From Camellia lanceoleosa (lineage: Eukaryota > Streptophyta > Magnoliopsida > Ericales > Theaceae): 64,000 nucleotides of DNA. The notes beneath the pieces are model-generated. The model did not search any database and was not told the origin of the DNA. It was given only the letters and a program-made list of their open reading frames with translations. The stretch is from assembly GCA_025200525.1 (NCBI GenBank), contig CM045758.1, positions 226,258,667 through 226,322,666 of the forward strand, in the 5' to 3' direction. Every line of letters begins with the position of its first letter. The stretch's first letter is position 1. Below, piece by piece: positions 48,258 through 58,655 of the stretch. Both the position numbers and the translations under genes were made by a program.

Positions 48258-50029
48258 ATGGCGTCTCTTGTTGCACGAACGGGCAGACTCCGCCAGCGTT
48301 ATGACAACAATCTTAGGCTTGTTTCTGGGTAAACCCCCCCTCCCTCTCCCTCTCTCTCTCTTGAAATTTTGACTTTTGCAGCCCCAGGAGAAGAATCGCT
48401 TATCTCTAGTGTGTTGAAATCAGTGTTGCAACTGTGAATCGTTCTTATCCGCAGGTTAACTTTGCGTCTTCCAACTGTTAATTTACGTATGCGCAACACC
48501 AGATTGACTGTATTTACTGACTGATTTTCTTTAGTTGAGACAAACAAGTGTGTCGATTGAGTTCCACGATGCATCCCATTAGATTTAAAAATTAAAATAA
48601 AATATAATTTAAAAAAGTTATTTTGATGATAAAATGATTACACCAGAGTGGGCCTCTTCATTGACTTCAATGGTCACTATAAAATATGTTTTGTATTATT
48701 ATTGTATTGTATTGTATTTTATGTATTTTCAAGTGTCTGTTGTGTGTAATGATTTTTGGCATGATTTATCTTATCCTTGTCCCATATGTGGAATTTGTGG
48801 ATCAAATTAATCCCTCATTATAGATTTTGATTTATAATAATAATACATGCATAAGTTGGCTTTTTCTCAAGGCTAGGGAGGAGGGGCAGGGTTAGGTGAG
48901 GATTTCTCAAGTATGAACAGATGTAAAGGCAACCTCGCACTAGACTGCAATGTTTAGATTCATTGGTTTAGTGAATTCACTGGTTAAATTATTGATTATA
49001 GATTTTATTTATTCAGCAACTGTTAAATTATGCTGTCGTTTTGTAATTGATGATGGGATCATTGGCTTTACTTTATTAAATCTTTAAAATTTTAACATAG
49101 GCTGGTTTTTCTTCATTTCTTTCTTTGTGTGTAATGATTTTTGGCATGATTTATCTTATCCTTGTCCCATATGTGGAATTTGTGGATCAAATTAATCCCT
49201 CATTATAGATTTTGATTTATAATAATAATACATCCATAAGTTGGCTTTTTCTCAAGGCTAGGGAGGAGGGGCAGGGTTAGGTGAGGATTTCTCAAGTATG
49301 AACAGATGTAAAGGCAACCTCGCACTAGACTGCAATGTTTAGATTCATTGGTTTAGTGAATTCACTGGTTAAATTATTGATTCTAGATTTTATTTATTCA
49401 GCAACTGTTAAATTATGCTGTCGTTTTGTAATTGATGATGGGATCATTGGATTTACTTTATTAAATCTTTAAAATTTTAACATAGGCTGGTTTTTCTTCA
49501 TTTCTTTCTTTGTGTGTAATGATTTTTGGCATGATTTATCTTATCCTTGTCCCATATGTGGAATTTGTGGATCAAATTAATCCCGCATTATAGATTTTGA
49601 TTTATAATAATAATACATCCATAAGTTGGCTTTTTCTAAAGGCTAGGGAGGAGGGGCAGGGTTAGGTGAGGATTTCTCAAGTATGAACAGATGTAAAGGC
49701 AACCTCGCACTAGACTGCAATGTTTAGATTCATTGGTTTAGTGAATTCACTGGTTAAATTATTGATTATAGATTTTATTTATTCAGCAACTGTTAAATTA
49801 TGCTGTCGTTTTGTAATTGATGATGGGATCATTGGCTTTACTTTATTAAACCCCTTTTGGTTTATTTCTTGTGGATTTAATGTTTTTCTTGTCCTTATAT
49901 TATTTATACAAGGTGCAGAAGGCCTCTACATGCCTCGTGCTCCCCATTTCATAAATAAATTACTATGGGGGTGTTTGGGAAGGTTTTTTTTTTTTTGTTT
50001 TTTTGGCTAAAAAAAACACTAAAAGACAA

Positions 50030-50060
<31 letters not shown>

Positions 50061-53000
50061 ATCAGACAAAATGTCATATCAAATCAATAATCATTTCACT
50101 TTTTCTCTCACAAACATCACATCCAACTACAAAAAAACTCAACTATCTTCCCAAACACAAAAATTTTAATCTCCTAAAATAATCAAAAACTAAAAAAACC
50201 TACTAAAATAACAACTTCCCAAACACCTATCTATTGAGATAATAAAGGAAGTAGTAGGTAATTGGTAGTAGGTTTAACAAAAGTTCACCCACCTTGGTTC
50301 ACCCACCTTGGGCTCATATGTAAATGAAATTTTTTCAGACTTGTCATTTAATCTTGGGATAAGGCTATTCTGCCTCTTAAATTGTATTTTGTGATCTACC
50401 AAAAACATTGTATATACATGTAGCAGACATACACACAGAGCTACATTACTACTTTCAGCACATCCAGAACTTAATAATTATCATGATTGTTTTTTTCTTT
50501 CTTCCCTAGAGAAGGGACACATATCTGAATTGTGGGCGAGAAAGAGTCTTCTAAAATTATATGAACGCTTCATAATTACGTATTTCTTTGTGGCATTGAA
50601 AAATGTATGAGAAAGAATAACAAGTGAGAGAGAAGAAGAAGAAGAAGAAGAGGAGGAGGAAAGAACTGCAGAATTTTGGATGTCAATATGAAATTAACTC
50701 CAGAATTTGTTTGAAGTTTTTTGCTCCTTCAGTAAAACTTTATATCCTAATGATGGTTCTCCACCAAACAAAAGAATAAAATTCAAACCCGAATGTTGTT
50801 AAAAAAGTTCTATCTATACTTTAAAAGGAGGAAGCTCAAGATGGTATGGTGATTTTGTGCATTTTGTGAATGCGAAGCAGGTAACAATACATAATGATGT
50901 TACCATTTACATTTCAAAATTCAAAATTTTCTTAATCTGTCTTGTGGCCATTGTCAATGGACATCCAAGTGCCTCTTTGATGAGTGATTCTTGTTCCTTT
51001 AGGCTGTGTTTGGATCATGGATTTGGTTTGGGTAGGGATTTGGAAAGGGAAAGAAAAAGGTGAACCTTGGTGTTTTTTTCCAAGGCTTTAAAAGGATCTG
51101 CTTCAAATTTTTGTATAGTGCATAGAAATAAGAGAAGAATCATTTTCCTGTTAAAATTCTTATTTGATTATCTTTTTATATTGTCTGATTTCATGATGTT
51201 GTCTTAAGATTCTTAACTATGCTTTGGACTTGATGATTCTAATTACACCAGTGGTGCATGCAGATTTCTGCTTATCAGAAATCTTGATGTGATTTGAAAC
51301 CTCTAAATTAAAGCATCAAATCATATATAAGCAATGCACAAATAGAAGATCAAGGATAAACATGCAATTGCCACTGTCTGATTGTTCAGCCAACTAGGTT
51401 TGGTTTACTGTTGCTTACTTATGCAGTGCAATCAACAGGTGTATTCCTTACCGGGTGACAAAAGGTGATGAAGATCATAACATTGATCTTGAGAATGAAA
51501 TAGAAGTTCTCATGATTTCTTCACCAAATCGTGATGACCTGGTGTTTCCGAAGGTAAATACATATATATACTACCCCTTTTATCTTCATCACAAATTTGC
51601 AATAGCAGCATTACTAAAATCTTTCCATCTGAAATGGTAGTTTTTTTTAATTCTATATAACCATTATTTCTGTTTTCAGGGTGGATGGGAGGATGATGAA
51701 ACTCTTGAAGAAGCTGCATGTCGTGAAGCATTAGAAGAAGCAGGAGTGAAAGGAATTCTTAAAGTAAGTGTCTAAAATGTGTCTGATTTAAAAAAAATAA
51801 TAAAAATAATACGACATATTTGGATATGTATCTAACATGTGTCGAGATGTATCTGAGGAGTGCTGAAGTCTAACATGTGTCAGATACAGATACACTATCT
51901 TCTGAGAAGTGCTCATGCATCTTAGATACACTATCAACAACTCGAAATCAACATGTATGTATGACTCTTCAAAGGGTTCCAAGCATCTATGTATGGATGC
52001 CTTGGGTTTATTCATTTAGGATGGTAAGGGAGAAATATTTTTGGAAGATTGGGAAAAGAAAAATATTACACATGAACTCATATTTCTTACCCCACTAGAC
52101 ACAAACAAATAGGTTTCACATATCCTGTATTTATTAATAAGGGCACAACTGTCTAGTGAGTAAGAACCTTGGGTATTTATGATATTACTTTTAAGAAAAT
52201 CATTTGTGGTGTTCATAGCTGACGATATATGATGCTGTGTATCCACTTTTGTGGTTGGTGGGGGTTTCGAATTTGAAGATTGTATCTAGTTACTTTTGCT
52301 AATCAAAATATATGCTGCTGTGTATGGAGAAAATAAAAAATATAAATTAGGAAAGACAAGAAATACTATTGGAATGGAGTTTATATGTTGTGCAACATTA
52401 AAGTAAGATGTTATATTATTCGCTGAAACTTGACTATTTCCAGTTTGTTGTTGTGGGAAATGTATGCCATGTTTTGTTCAATGTAATCTCATATCATATT
52501 GTTAAAAATTTGTGATGCTTACTGGACTTCCTTTCAGCATTTATACTTGTACAATAGGAGTATGTTGACATGGCATTAAATTAATTTGGTACTAATACCT
52601 GTCTCACACCATATCTAGACTACATGTGTAATATATATATATAGGTTGATCATATTTCTGTTTGTTTAGGGAAAACCACTAGGAGTTTGGGAGTTTCGGA
52701 GCAAGAGCAGTCAAGAAATATGTAGGCTGCAGGAAGGAGGCTGCAAAGGTTATATGTTTGCATTGGAGGTGACAGAGGAGCTTGAGGACTGGCCGGAGCA
52801 GGGAAACCGGGATAGAAAATGGGTTAGTCATAGTATGCAAATTAAGTGTGTGCCCATTGCTGATTTACCTTGAAAACTTTCTTTTTTATTAATATATATA
52901 TAGTAATAGTACATGTGATATGTGTACACATGCAGTTGTCCATCAAAGAGGCATTCAAATTGTGCCGGTACGAGTGGATGTGTAGTGCCCTGAAGGAGTT

Positions 53001-53322
53001 TGTGAGAATAATGGCTGAAGATGATGGGATACGTGAGATGCGAGAAGAGGAGGTAGTGGAGCCGTGTCGTCCTGTTCCAGTTTCAGATTGTCAAATTTTG
53101 GCAACAAATTATTGTTATTTAATGCATTCTGGAGGTGCCCAAAACCATAATAACATTATTAGCACTACTACTAATACTACTAGTAGTACGAGGAGGACTA
53201 GGAGTACATCATTGATCTGGCATGATGGTAGCAAGTACTCACCCATCCCTGGACTGTTGGAATCATGGCAACTTGTCTGCATAAAAGCGGGGGTAAGGTT
53301 GTCTGCATATTATCACTCTTAG
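48258..53322 (+). CDS. Nudix hydrolase (plant NUDT12/13/16-like), five coding exons
   Basis: Exons 48258-48328, 51439-51553, 51680-51763, 52670-52822 and 52936-53322 join in frame to 269 codons, with GT/AG at every junction. The start MASLVARTGRLRQRYDNNLR followed by LVSGCIPYRV is typical of the family. Exon 3 carries a complete Nudix box at residues 63-85: G63, E69, then REALEEAGV at 77-85, with E81 and E82 as metal ligands. VFPKGGWEDDE precedes it and GVWEFRSKSS and CKGYMFALEV follow. The family cleaves nucleoside diphosphates linked to another moiety; the substrate cannot be read from sequence. Residues from about 180 on (S/T/N-rich, ending GVRLSAYYHS) have no family counterpart I recall. 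A missed intron could explain them. Confidence 0.88.
48741..49849 (+). repeat. 385-bp tandem repeat, 2.9 copies, in intron 1
   Basis: Copies start at TGTGTGTAATGATTTTTGGC at 48741, 49126 and 49511, an exact 385-bp period. The third copy stops at 49849. Only a few substitutions separate the copies, so the expansion is recent. It lies in the first coding intron of the Nudix gene. Confidence 0.93.
49970..50227. mobile_element. MITE, copy 2, in intron 1
   Basis: Perfect 13-bp terminal inverted repeats GGTGTTTGGGAAG. The interior matches copy 1 at 29501-29748 in order and sequence. Both copies are preceded by TTACTATGG, which may be part of the element or a target preference. Confidence 0.8.
50228..51438 (+). 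other. Remaining part of Nudix intron 1
   Basis: No separate gene is seen. It includes a GAA/GAG-rich microsatellite at 50634-50660 and ends at the acceptor ATCAACAG at 51438. Confidence 0.6.
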
Positions 53323-53531
53323 ACCCTATGTAAAGCAGCCAAGTCTGCGAATACACCTTGTAAGAGTGGATATGGATATCTTTTCTTTTCCTTTTTATTT
53401 GGGATTATATTATACTTATGATGATGTATTATGCTTCCTAATTAATCCTGGCATATTCTGTGATAGGGTTGCCATTAATTTTAGTTTTCAGGTTGTTGTT
53501 CTTGCAACTGGTCTTTAATTTTATGTAGTGC

Positions 53532-53537
53532 AATAAA
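53532..53537 (+). terminator. Candidate poly(A) signal of the Nudix gene
   Basis: AATAAA about 210 bases after the stop codon, followed by T-rich sequence. Plant poly(A) signals are loose, so this is only a candidate. Confidence 0.4.
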
Positions 53538-53806
53538 TAGGGTCTTGTATTATTAATCAATGCTTTCGTTCCACAGATGGTAAAGACTGCTGGTTTCTTT
53601 GATCTGTTTCTGTCGTAGAATATATACATGGAAGAGCTATCTCCACACCTACATTTACATTTACGAAACAGTCTCCCAAATATAATTGAAAGATGCTTCC
53701 TGTAAAGAAAATAATTGTATTATCATAAAAATTTGTGTGGATAAAAAATTGGAGATCACATCCGAATGAGTGGATGATTACGGTTGAGGCGAACACCGGT
53801 GTATTC

Positions 53807-55420
53807 TCTACATGGCTATACCCTAGGCTAATTACAAATCCCCATACATCTTCATATTCTCTAATCACCTAACACAAAATCGAAAGCATGCATATGTAGA
53901 GCATCACGTGGTGTTGCCCTTGAAACAACCAATAACTTCTCATTCAATTGGGGATACTTTGATACTTGAGTCACTATAATATGGTGCAAAGTATAATTTT
54001 AAGGGTTTGGTTAAATAGTAAAGACTTGAGAATAAGATCAAATGTCTTGAGTTCGTGTCACCCTAACACTCCGTTTGGATGGAGGGGTTTGGCGAAAAAG
54101 TAAAAAAAAAAATTGTGAGAATAAAAAGTTTCTTCACTTAATTGGATGGTTAAGTAGGTAAGAAATGGTGAAAAAATAATTCTCACTAAACCTATGTTTT
54201 GTTTCTCACCAAAAGTGGTGAGATTTGGTGAGAAAGAAATTAGGTTTAATGAAAGTTTTTTTAAAATACCAAATTGCCCTTATGAAAAAACATAGGTTAT
54301 GAATTGGAAAAATTATTGGTTGGTTTTAGGGTACCACGTGGCTATGCCCCAGGCTAATCACAAACCTTATATCCTCTCATGTTCTTCAATCATCCAATAC
54401 AAAATCGTGAACCTCACTCCCTCCACCAATCACAATGCATGTAGAGTATCACGTGGTGCTACACCTGAAACAACCAATAACTTCTCATTCAATTGGGCAT
54501 ACTTTGATACTTGAGTCACCATAATATGGTGCAAAGTATAATTTTAAGGGTTTGGTTGAACAATAAAGACTTAAGAATAAGATAAAATGTCTTGAGTTTG
54601 AGTCACCTTAGCACTCCGTTTGGATGGAGGGGTTTGGTGAGAAAGGAAAAGAAATTGTGAGAATAGAAAGCCTCTTCACTTATTTGGATGGTTAAGTAGA
54701 AAAGAAATGGTGAAAAAATGATTCTCACTAAACCTATGTTTTGTTTCTTACCAAAAGTGGTGAGATTTGGTGAGAAAGGAATTAGGTTTAATGAAAGTTT
54801 TTTAAAATATCAAAATTGCCATTATGAAAAATCATAGGTTATGAATTGGAAAAATTATTAGTTGGTTATAGGGCACTACGTGGTTATACCCTAGGCCAAT
54901 CACAAACCCTTATATCCTCTTATGTTCTCAAATCACCCAATACAAAATCATAAACCCCATTCTCTTCACCAATCACAATGCATGTAGAGCATCACGTGGC
55001 GCTGTACCTAAAACAACCAATAACTTCTCATTCAATTGGGGATACTTTGATACTTGAGTCACTATAATATGGTGCAAAGTATAATTTTAAGGGTTTGGTT
55101 AAATAGCAAGGACGTGAAGAATAAGATCAAATGTCTTGAGTTCGAGTCACCCTAACAGTCCGTTTGGATGGAGGAATTTGGTGAAAAAAGAAAAGAAATT
55201 GTGAGATTAGAAAGCCTCTTCACTTATTTACATGGTTAAGTAAGTGTGAAATGATGAAAAATAATGAGAGATGGTGAAAAAATGATTCCCACCAAGCCTA
55301 TGTTTTGTTTCTCACCAAAAGTGGTGAGATTTTGTGAGAAATAAATTAGATTTAATGAAAGTTTTTTTAAAAAACCAAAAATACTCTTATAAAAACATAA
55401 GTTATTAATATAGGAGGTTA
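53807..55420 (+). repeat. Triplicated ~545-bp unit including part of a MITE
   Basis: Three tandem units, marked by AACTTCTCATTCAATTGG at 53934, 54479 and 55022 (spacing 545 and 543). Each contains flanking sequence (CACGTGG..., ATCACAATGCATGTAGAG) and the left part of a Tourist-like MITE starting ACTCCGTTTGGAT at 54068 and 54613, and AGTCCGTTTGGAT at 55157. Only the last unit reaches the right MITE end. Reading frames here are not genes. Confidence 0.87.
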
Positions 55421-55614
55421 TAAAATACAACACTTTCATTTTTGTTCTTTTATTTACTCTATCCACACAAGATATGTCTGAAATCACATTTTCTTCTCTT
55501 TTATTCATCCAAACATAATAATGAGAACCATAATCATTTTTTCCTTTCTTTTCTCACCTCGGTGAGAAATCATAATCATTTTTTTCCCCCTCACCTCACA
55601 ATCCAAACGGAGTG
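55156..55614. mobile_element. Tourist-like MITE, complete copy
   Basis: Terminal inverted repeats CAGTCCGTTTGGAT on the left and ATCCAAACGGAGTG on the right, with TAA on both outer sides. TAA is the 3-bp target duplication typical of PIF/Harbinger. Length is about 459 bp with no transposase. The interior is rich in GGTGAGAAA-type motifs. Confidence 0.72.
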
Positions 55615-57130
55615 TAATGGGTCACTAGAGGTTTGATCAATCATTAATTCTGTACCTCAATTTCTTCTTCAAAAAGTATGATGTGGTAAAAATTAAGAGC
55701 CATTTGAGTGAATTTTGTTTTAAATTGATCCATCTATACTGAGCCATATCATTAGACTAACTCCGTTGGTACTTTTCATTTTTCATTAGCTAAATGATGA
55801 AAAAGATATACTCTTTATTTTATCTAACTAACTTTTTATTTATGTGCTCCAACGTTACTATTTATTTCACATATTTATTTATACAAATTAGTTTAAAGAG
55901 CCTCCCAAGGCTTTCCAAATGTAGTTAGCTTGGAAGAATTTTGTTAAAATAATTATTGCAATAACTAATCCTCATTAGCTATAATAACTAACAAGTTTCT
56001 TTTAAAGAGCTCATTGGAGATGCTTTTTATATATTAATTTTTTGTATTTTTGTTTGTTTATATAATATTAGCATTCCTATAGTTGAAGGGGTTTTTATAG
56101 ATTTCTTTACCATTTATTCTATAAGAACAACTCCAATATTATTATTCATTTTTCAATTAAAGTACAAAAAATGAATACTTTTTATTTTATCTATTCAACT
56201 GCACAAATTATTTAAGGTATCAAGACTCTTCAAATGTAGTCAACTTGAAGAATTTTTTTTAAAAAAAATAGCTATTGCAATGACTAGCCTATTGGTGCAA
56301 ATTTAACAACTTTCAGTTTATTTTTTATATTATTTATCTTTTTGTTTTTCATAAGCAATTCCAAAATTCAAACAGTACTTTCATTAAGCATGTATTAGCT
56401 TGGGGTGTGCTCCTTCTAGGTGTCAGGTTCAACTCTCATTAGGTGCTATCAATTTCTTGAGGCCACACCTATAGGCTTTGCCCGTAATTCACTCAATCCA
56501 CAGATTTTTGACACCTAGAAATGAAAATATGAGGTTAAGCTAATCTGTGGATAGAAGTTGCTTTATCATCAAACAAAACTTAGCAATACATATTTATGAA
56601 GAATTTTTTTTAAGATCCTTGAATTTTTTTTTAATGAAACTTAACAAAACTTAGAATATATATATATATATATTTTATGAAGATTTTATAAGATAAAGGC
56701 CATACAATATTTTCATAGTAGTTAAGGTCCTTCAACATTTTCACAAAGAAAATTCGACTCAGAGAAATTTGACCCCGACTTAGAGAAATTTCGGCCCTAA
56801 CACAGAGAAATTTTGGCCCTGACAGAGAGAAATTCCAAAATTTCTCTAGTATGATCACGGAGAAATTTCATTAAGAGACCTTAGTTAATAAAAAAAATAT
56901 CTTGGACCTTTCCTATGACACAAAATTGGAGAGGGATATTTCGCTAATTTTTCCATATTTATCTATCTATCTATATTATTATCATAATGCCATTAATTAT
57001 ATTTAAAAAAAAAGGAACAAAATCTATAACACAGTTATGTTTTTGCGGGCACAAATATAATTATATTACAAATAACTATCAATCATTTACTAATTTAGAA
57101 TGAATAAAAGTAAATAATTCAAATTCATTT
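55615..57130. other. AT-rich spacer with minor repeats
   Basis: No gene is seen. 56754-56850 has four imperfect 22-27-bp repeats with the core AGAGAAATTTYGGCCCTRAC. A (TCTA)n tract is at 56962-56976. Confidence 0.55.
56385..56530 (+). mobile_element. Possible truncated SINE
   Basis: TAGCTTGGGGTG (box A-like, 56397-56408) followed 29 bases later by AGGTTCAACTCTC (box B-like, near 56426-56438) suggests a tRNA-derived promoter. No poly(A) end or duplication is clear, so this is tentative. Confidence 0.3.
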
Positions 57131-57856
57131 TGTCACGTCCCAACCCTGGTTGCTTAGCGCTGGAATCATAACTTGCTAATTAATTCTAATTTTAGCAAAT
57201 TAAGTGGCGCAGACAGAGGTGGAAAGAAACTAAGAAAGTAATTAAATTTTAATAAAACGAAATACATCCATTAGGTTTTTCTTATTTTATTATTCGGTAA
57301 CAGACAATTATAAACAAAAGAGAAAAAAAAAAAAATCCGCATCAAATTTCATACTGATCCCACTACATGAGGTTACAATCCTTCTTTATATTTCATCACC
57401 TAAAAGGGGTAACAACTATAAGCACACAACAGAGTGAGAGATATTATACCAAGAGCATAGGGTTCAAAATAACCATGGATAGTTATTTAAGCTAAAGCAT
57501 TAAACAAACTTAATTTGAGTAAATAAAATATTTAAGTGGCGGAAATTGAAATCCAGAAGTTATGTAAACCATGGTATAGAACAGGACATAACAGAGGTCA
57601 CTAGAGTGACAATCAGAACAGAAGTCAATGGATCCATGACAAATAGAAGGTCACAAATTGACCAATCAGAGGCTAATGGTAATTTAAGTCTTCCAAAGCA
57701 TTGGACTCCCGTGGTGGTACTCACAAAAATAAATATTTATATAATTATTGCCAAATAATTTCTAAAATTTAAACAATCATATCTATGGGTTTCAATTTAA
57801 GTAAATAGAGTTCAAAAAATAATTAACGTAAGTGAAATATTAATATAATTTATAGA
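57131..57856 (-). repeat. LTR-like fragment H truncated by element G
   Basis: The minus-strand end reads CCAGGGTTGGGACGTGACA, the terminus style of Tekay/Del-like LTRs. It runs up to the border of the Tat LTR at 57857. The other part would lie beyond element G, outside the window. No gene is seen. Confidence 0.4.
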
Positions 57857-58270
57857 TGTGGAGACGTGGTTTGGAAATACTCTCTGGATCCTGTAGGGCG
57901 CTCTTGATCCTTAGCTAGTCACCTGAAAAGGAATGAACACTCCGGTCGGGGGTGCCGGAATTAGCACTCCGACGGATAAGTCAGTGTATACTCTCTTAGT
58001 TGCTTGTATCTCAAGTTAATCTTACTTGTTCTCACATACCTTTCTTTGGCTAATGCTCCTCTATTTATATTTTTCTTTTGGGCCTCAGGGTCTGGCCCAC
58101 CCTTAATCTATTGCACGTTTATTTATTGGGCTTTTGTTCGATTGGTTCTACGGCTGATTAATCTATTCGGCTTTGGGATCGTCCAGGATAAAGCCGAATA
58201 CACATTCCGTCATTGACTGTCCTCATATCGTTATTCAGCTTTATTGCCTCCACAATATCTGGCTCCCACA
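57857..58270 (-). repeat. 3' LTR of element G
   Basis: On the minus strand it begins TGTGGGAGCCAGATATTG at 58270 and ends ACCACGTCTCCACA at 57857, 414 bp. A TATA-like AATATAAATAGAGG lies near 58060-58073. About 80 bases later comes a GTCGGAGTGC...GGCACCCCCGACCGGAGTG segment, matching the layout of Tat LTRs such as that of element B. A longer LTR reaching 57131 is possible but fits less well. Confidence 0.62.
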
Positions 58271-58272
58271 AT

Positions 58273-58284
58273 TGCCCCCCAAAC
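58273..58284 (-). other. Polypurine tract of element G
   Basis: The minus strand reads TGTTTGGGGGGCAAT just before the LTR start at 58270. Confidence 0.6.
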
Positions 58285-58655
58285 ATCCTATTAATGCCAG
58301 TTAGTCGGCATGTTTGGTTTCGAACGGCGTGTTTGATTTTGAACTTGAAAAGTCAAGGAAAGAATAGCGGTTAACCTCATTCCAACGCATGTCAGAACAC
58401 ACGCTTTTTAGTTTTCGTACGCTTTCTTCATTTAATGCGATTTGAAACTATGTTGTCCCTTCGAATGTAAGTTTTTTTTTTTTTGAATACTCAAAGCTTC
58501 TGGTTTTCCTTTCGATATATCTCTATTTCGCGACTTCTGCAACTTCCTCATGTTTCTCATTGTGTGTTTTGCTTCTTGTAAGTTCTCTTCTCCTTCATTT
58601 CGAATCCCATTTCCTTGTTTATTTTTAGTTTTGCATAATCCATAGGCTAGCTAGG

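Noticed and set aside
54299..54514. 71-codon frame in the 545-bp triplication
   Set aside because: Not conserved among the three repeat units.
57131..58270. One 1140-bp LTR for element G
   Set aside because: The spacing from TATA to 57857 matches the Tat LTR of B, and TGTGGAGACG at 57857 gives a proper inverted end; the longer version joins two different LTR styles.
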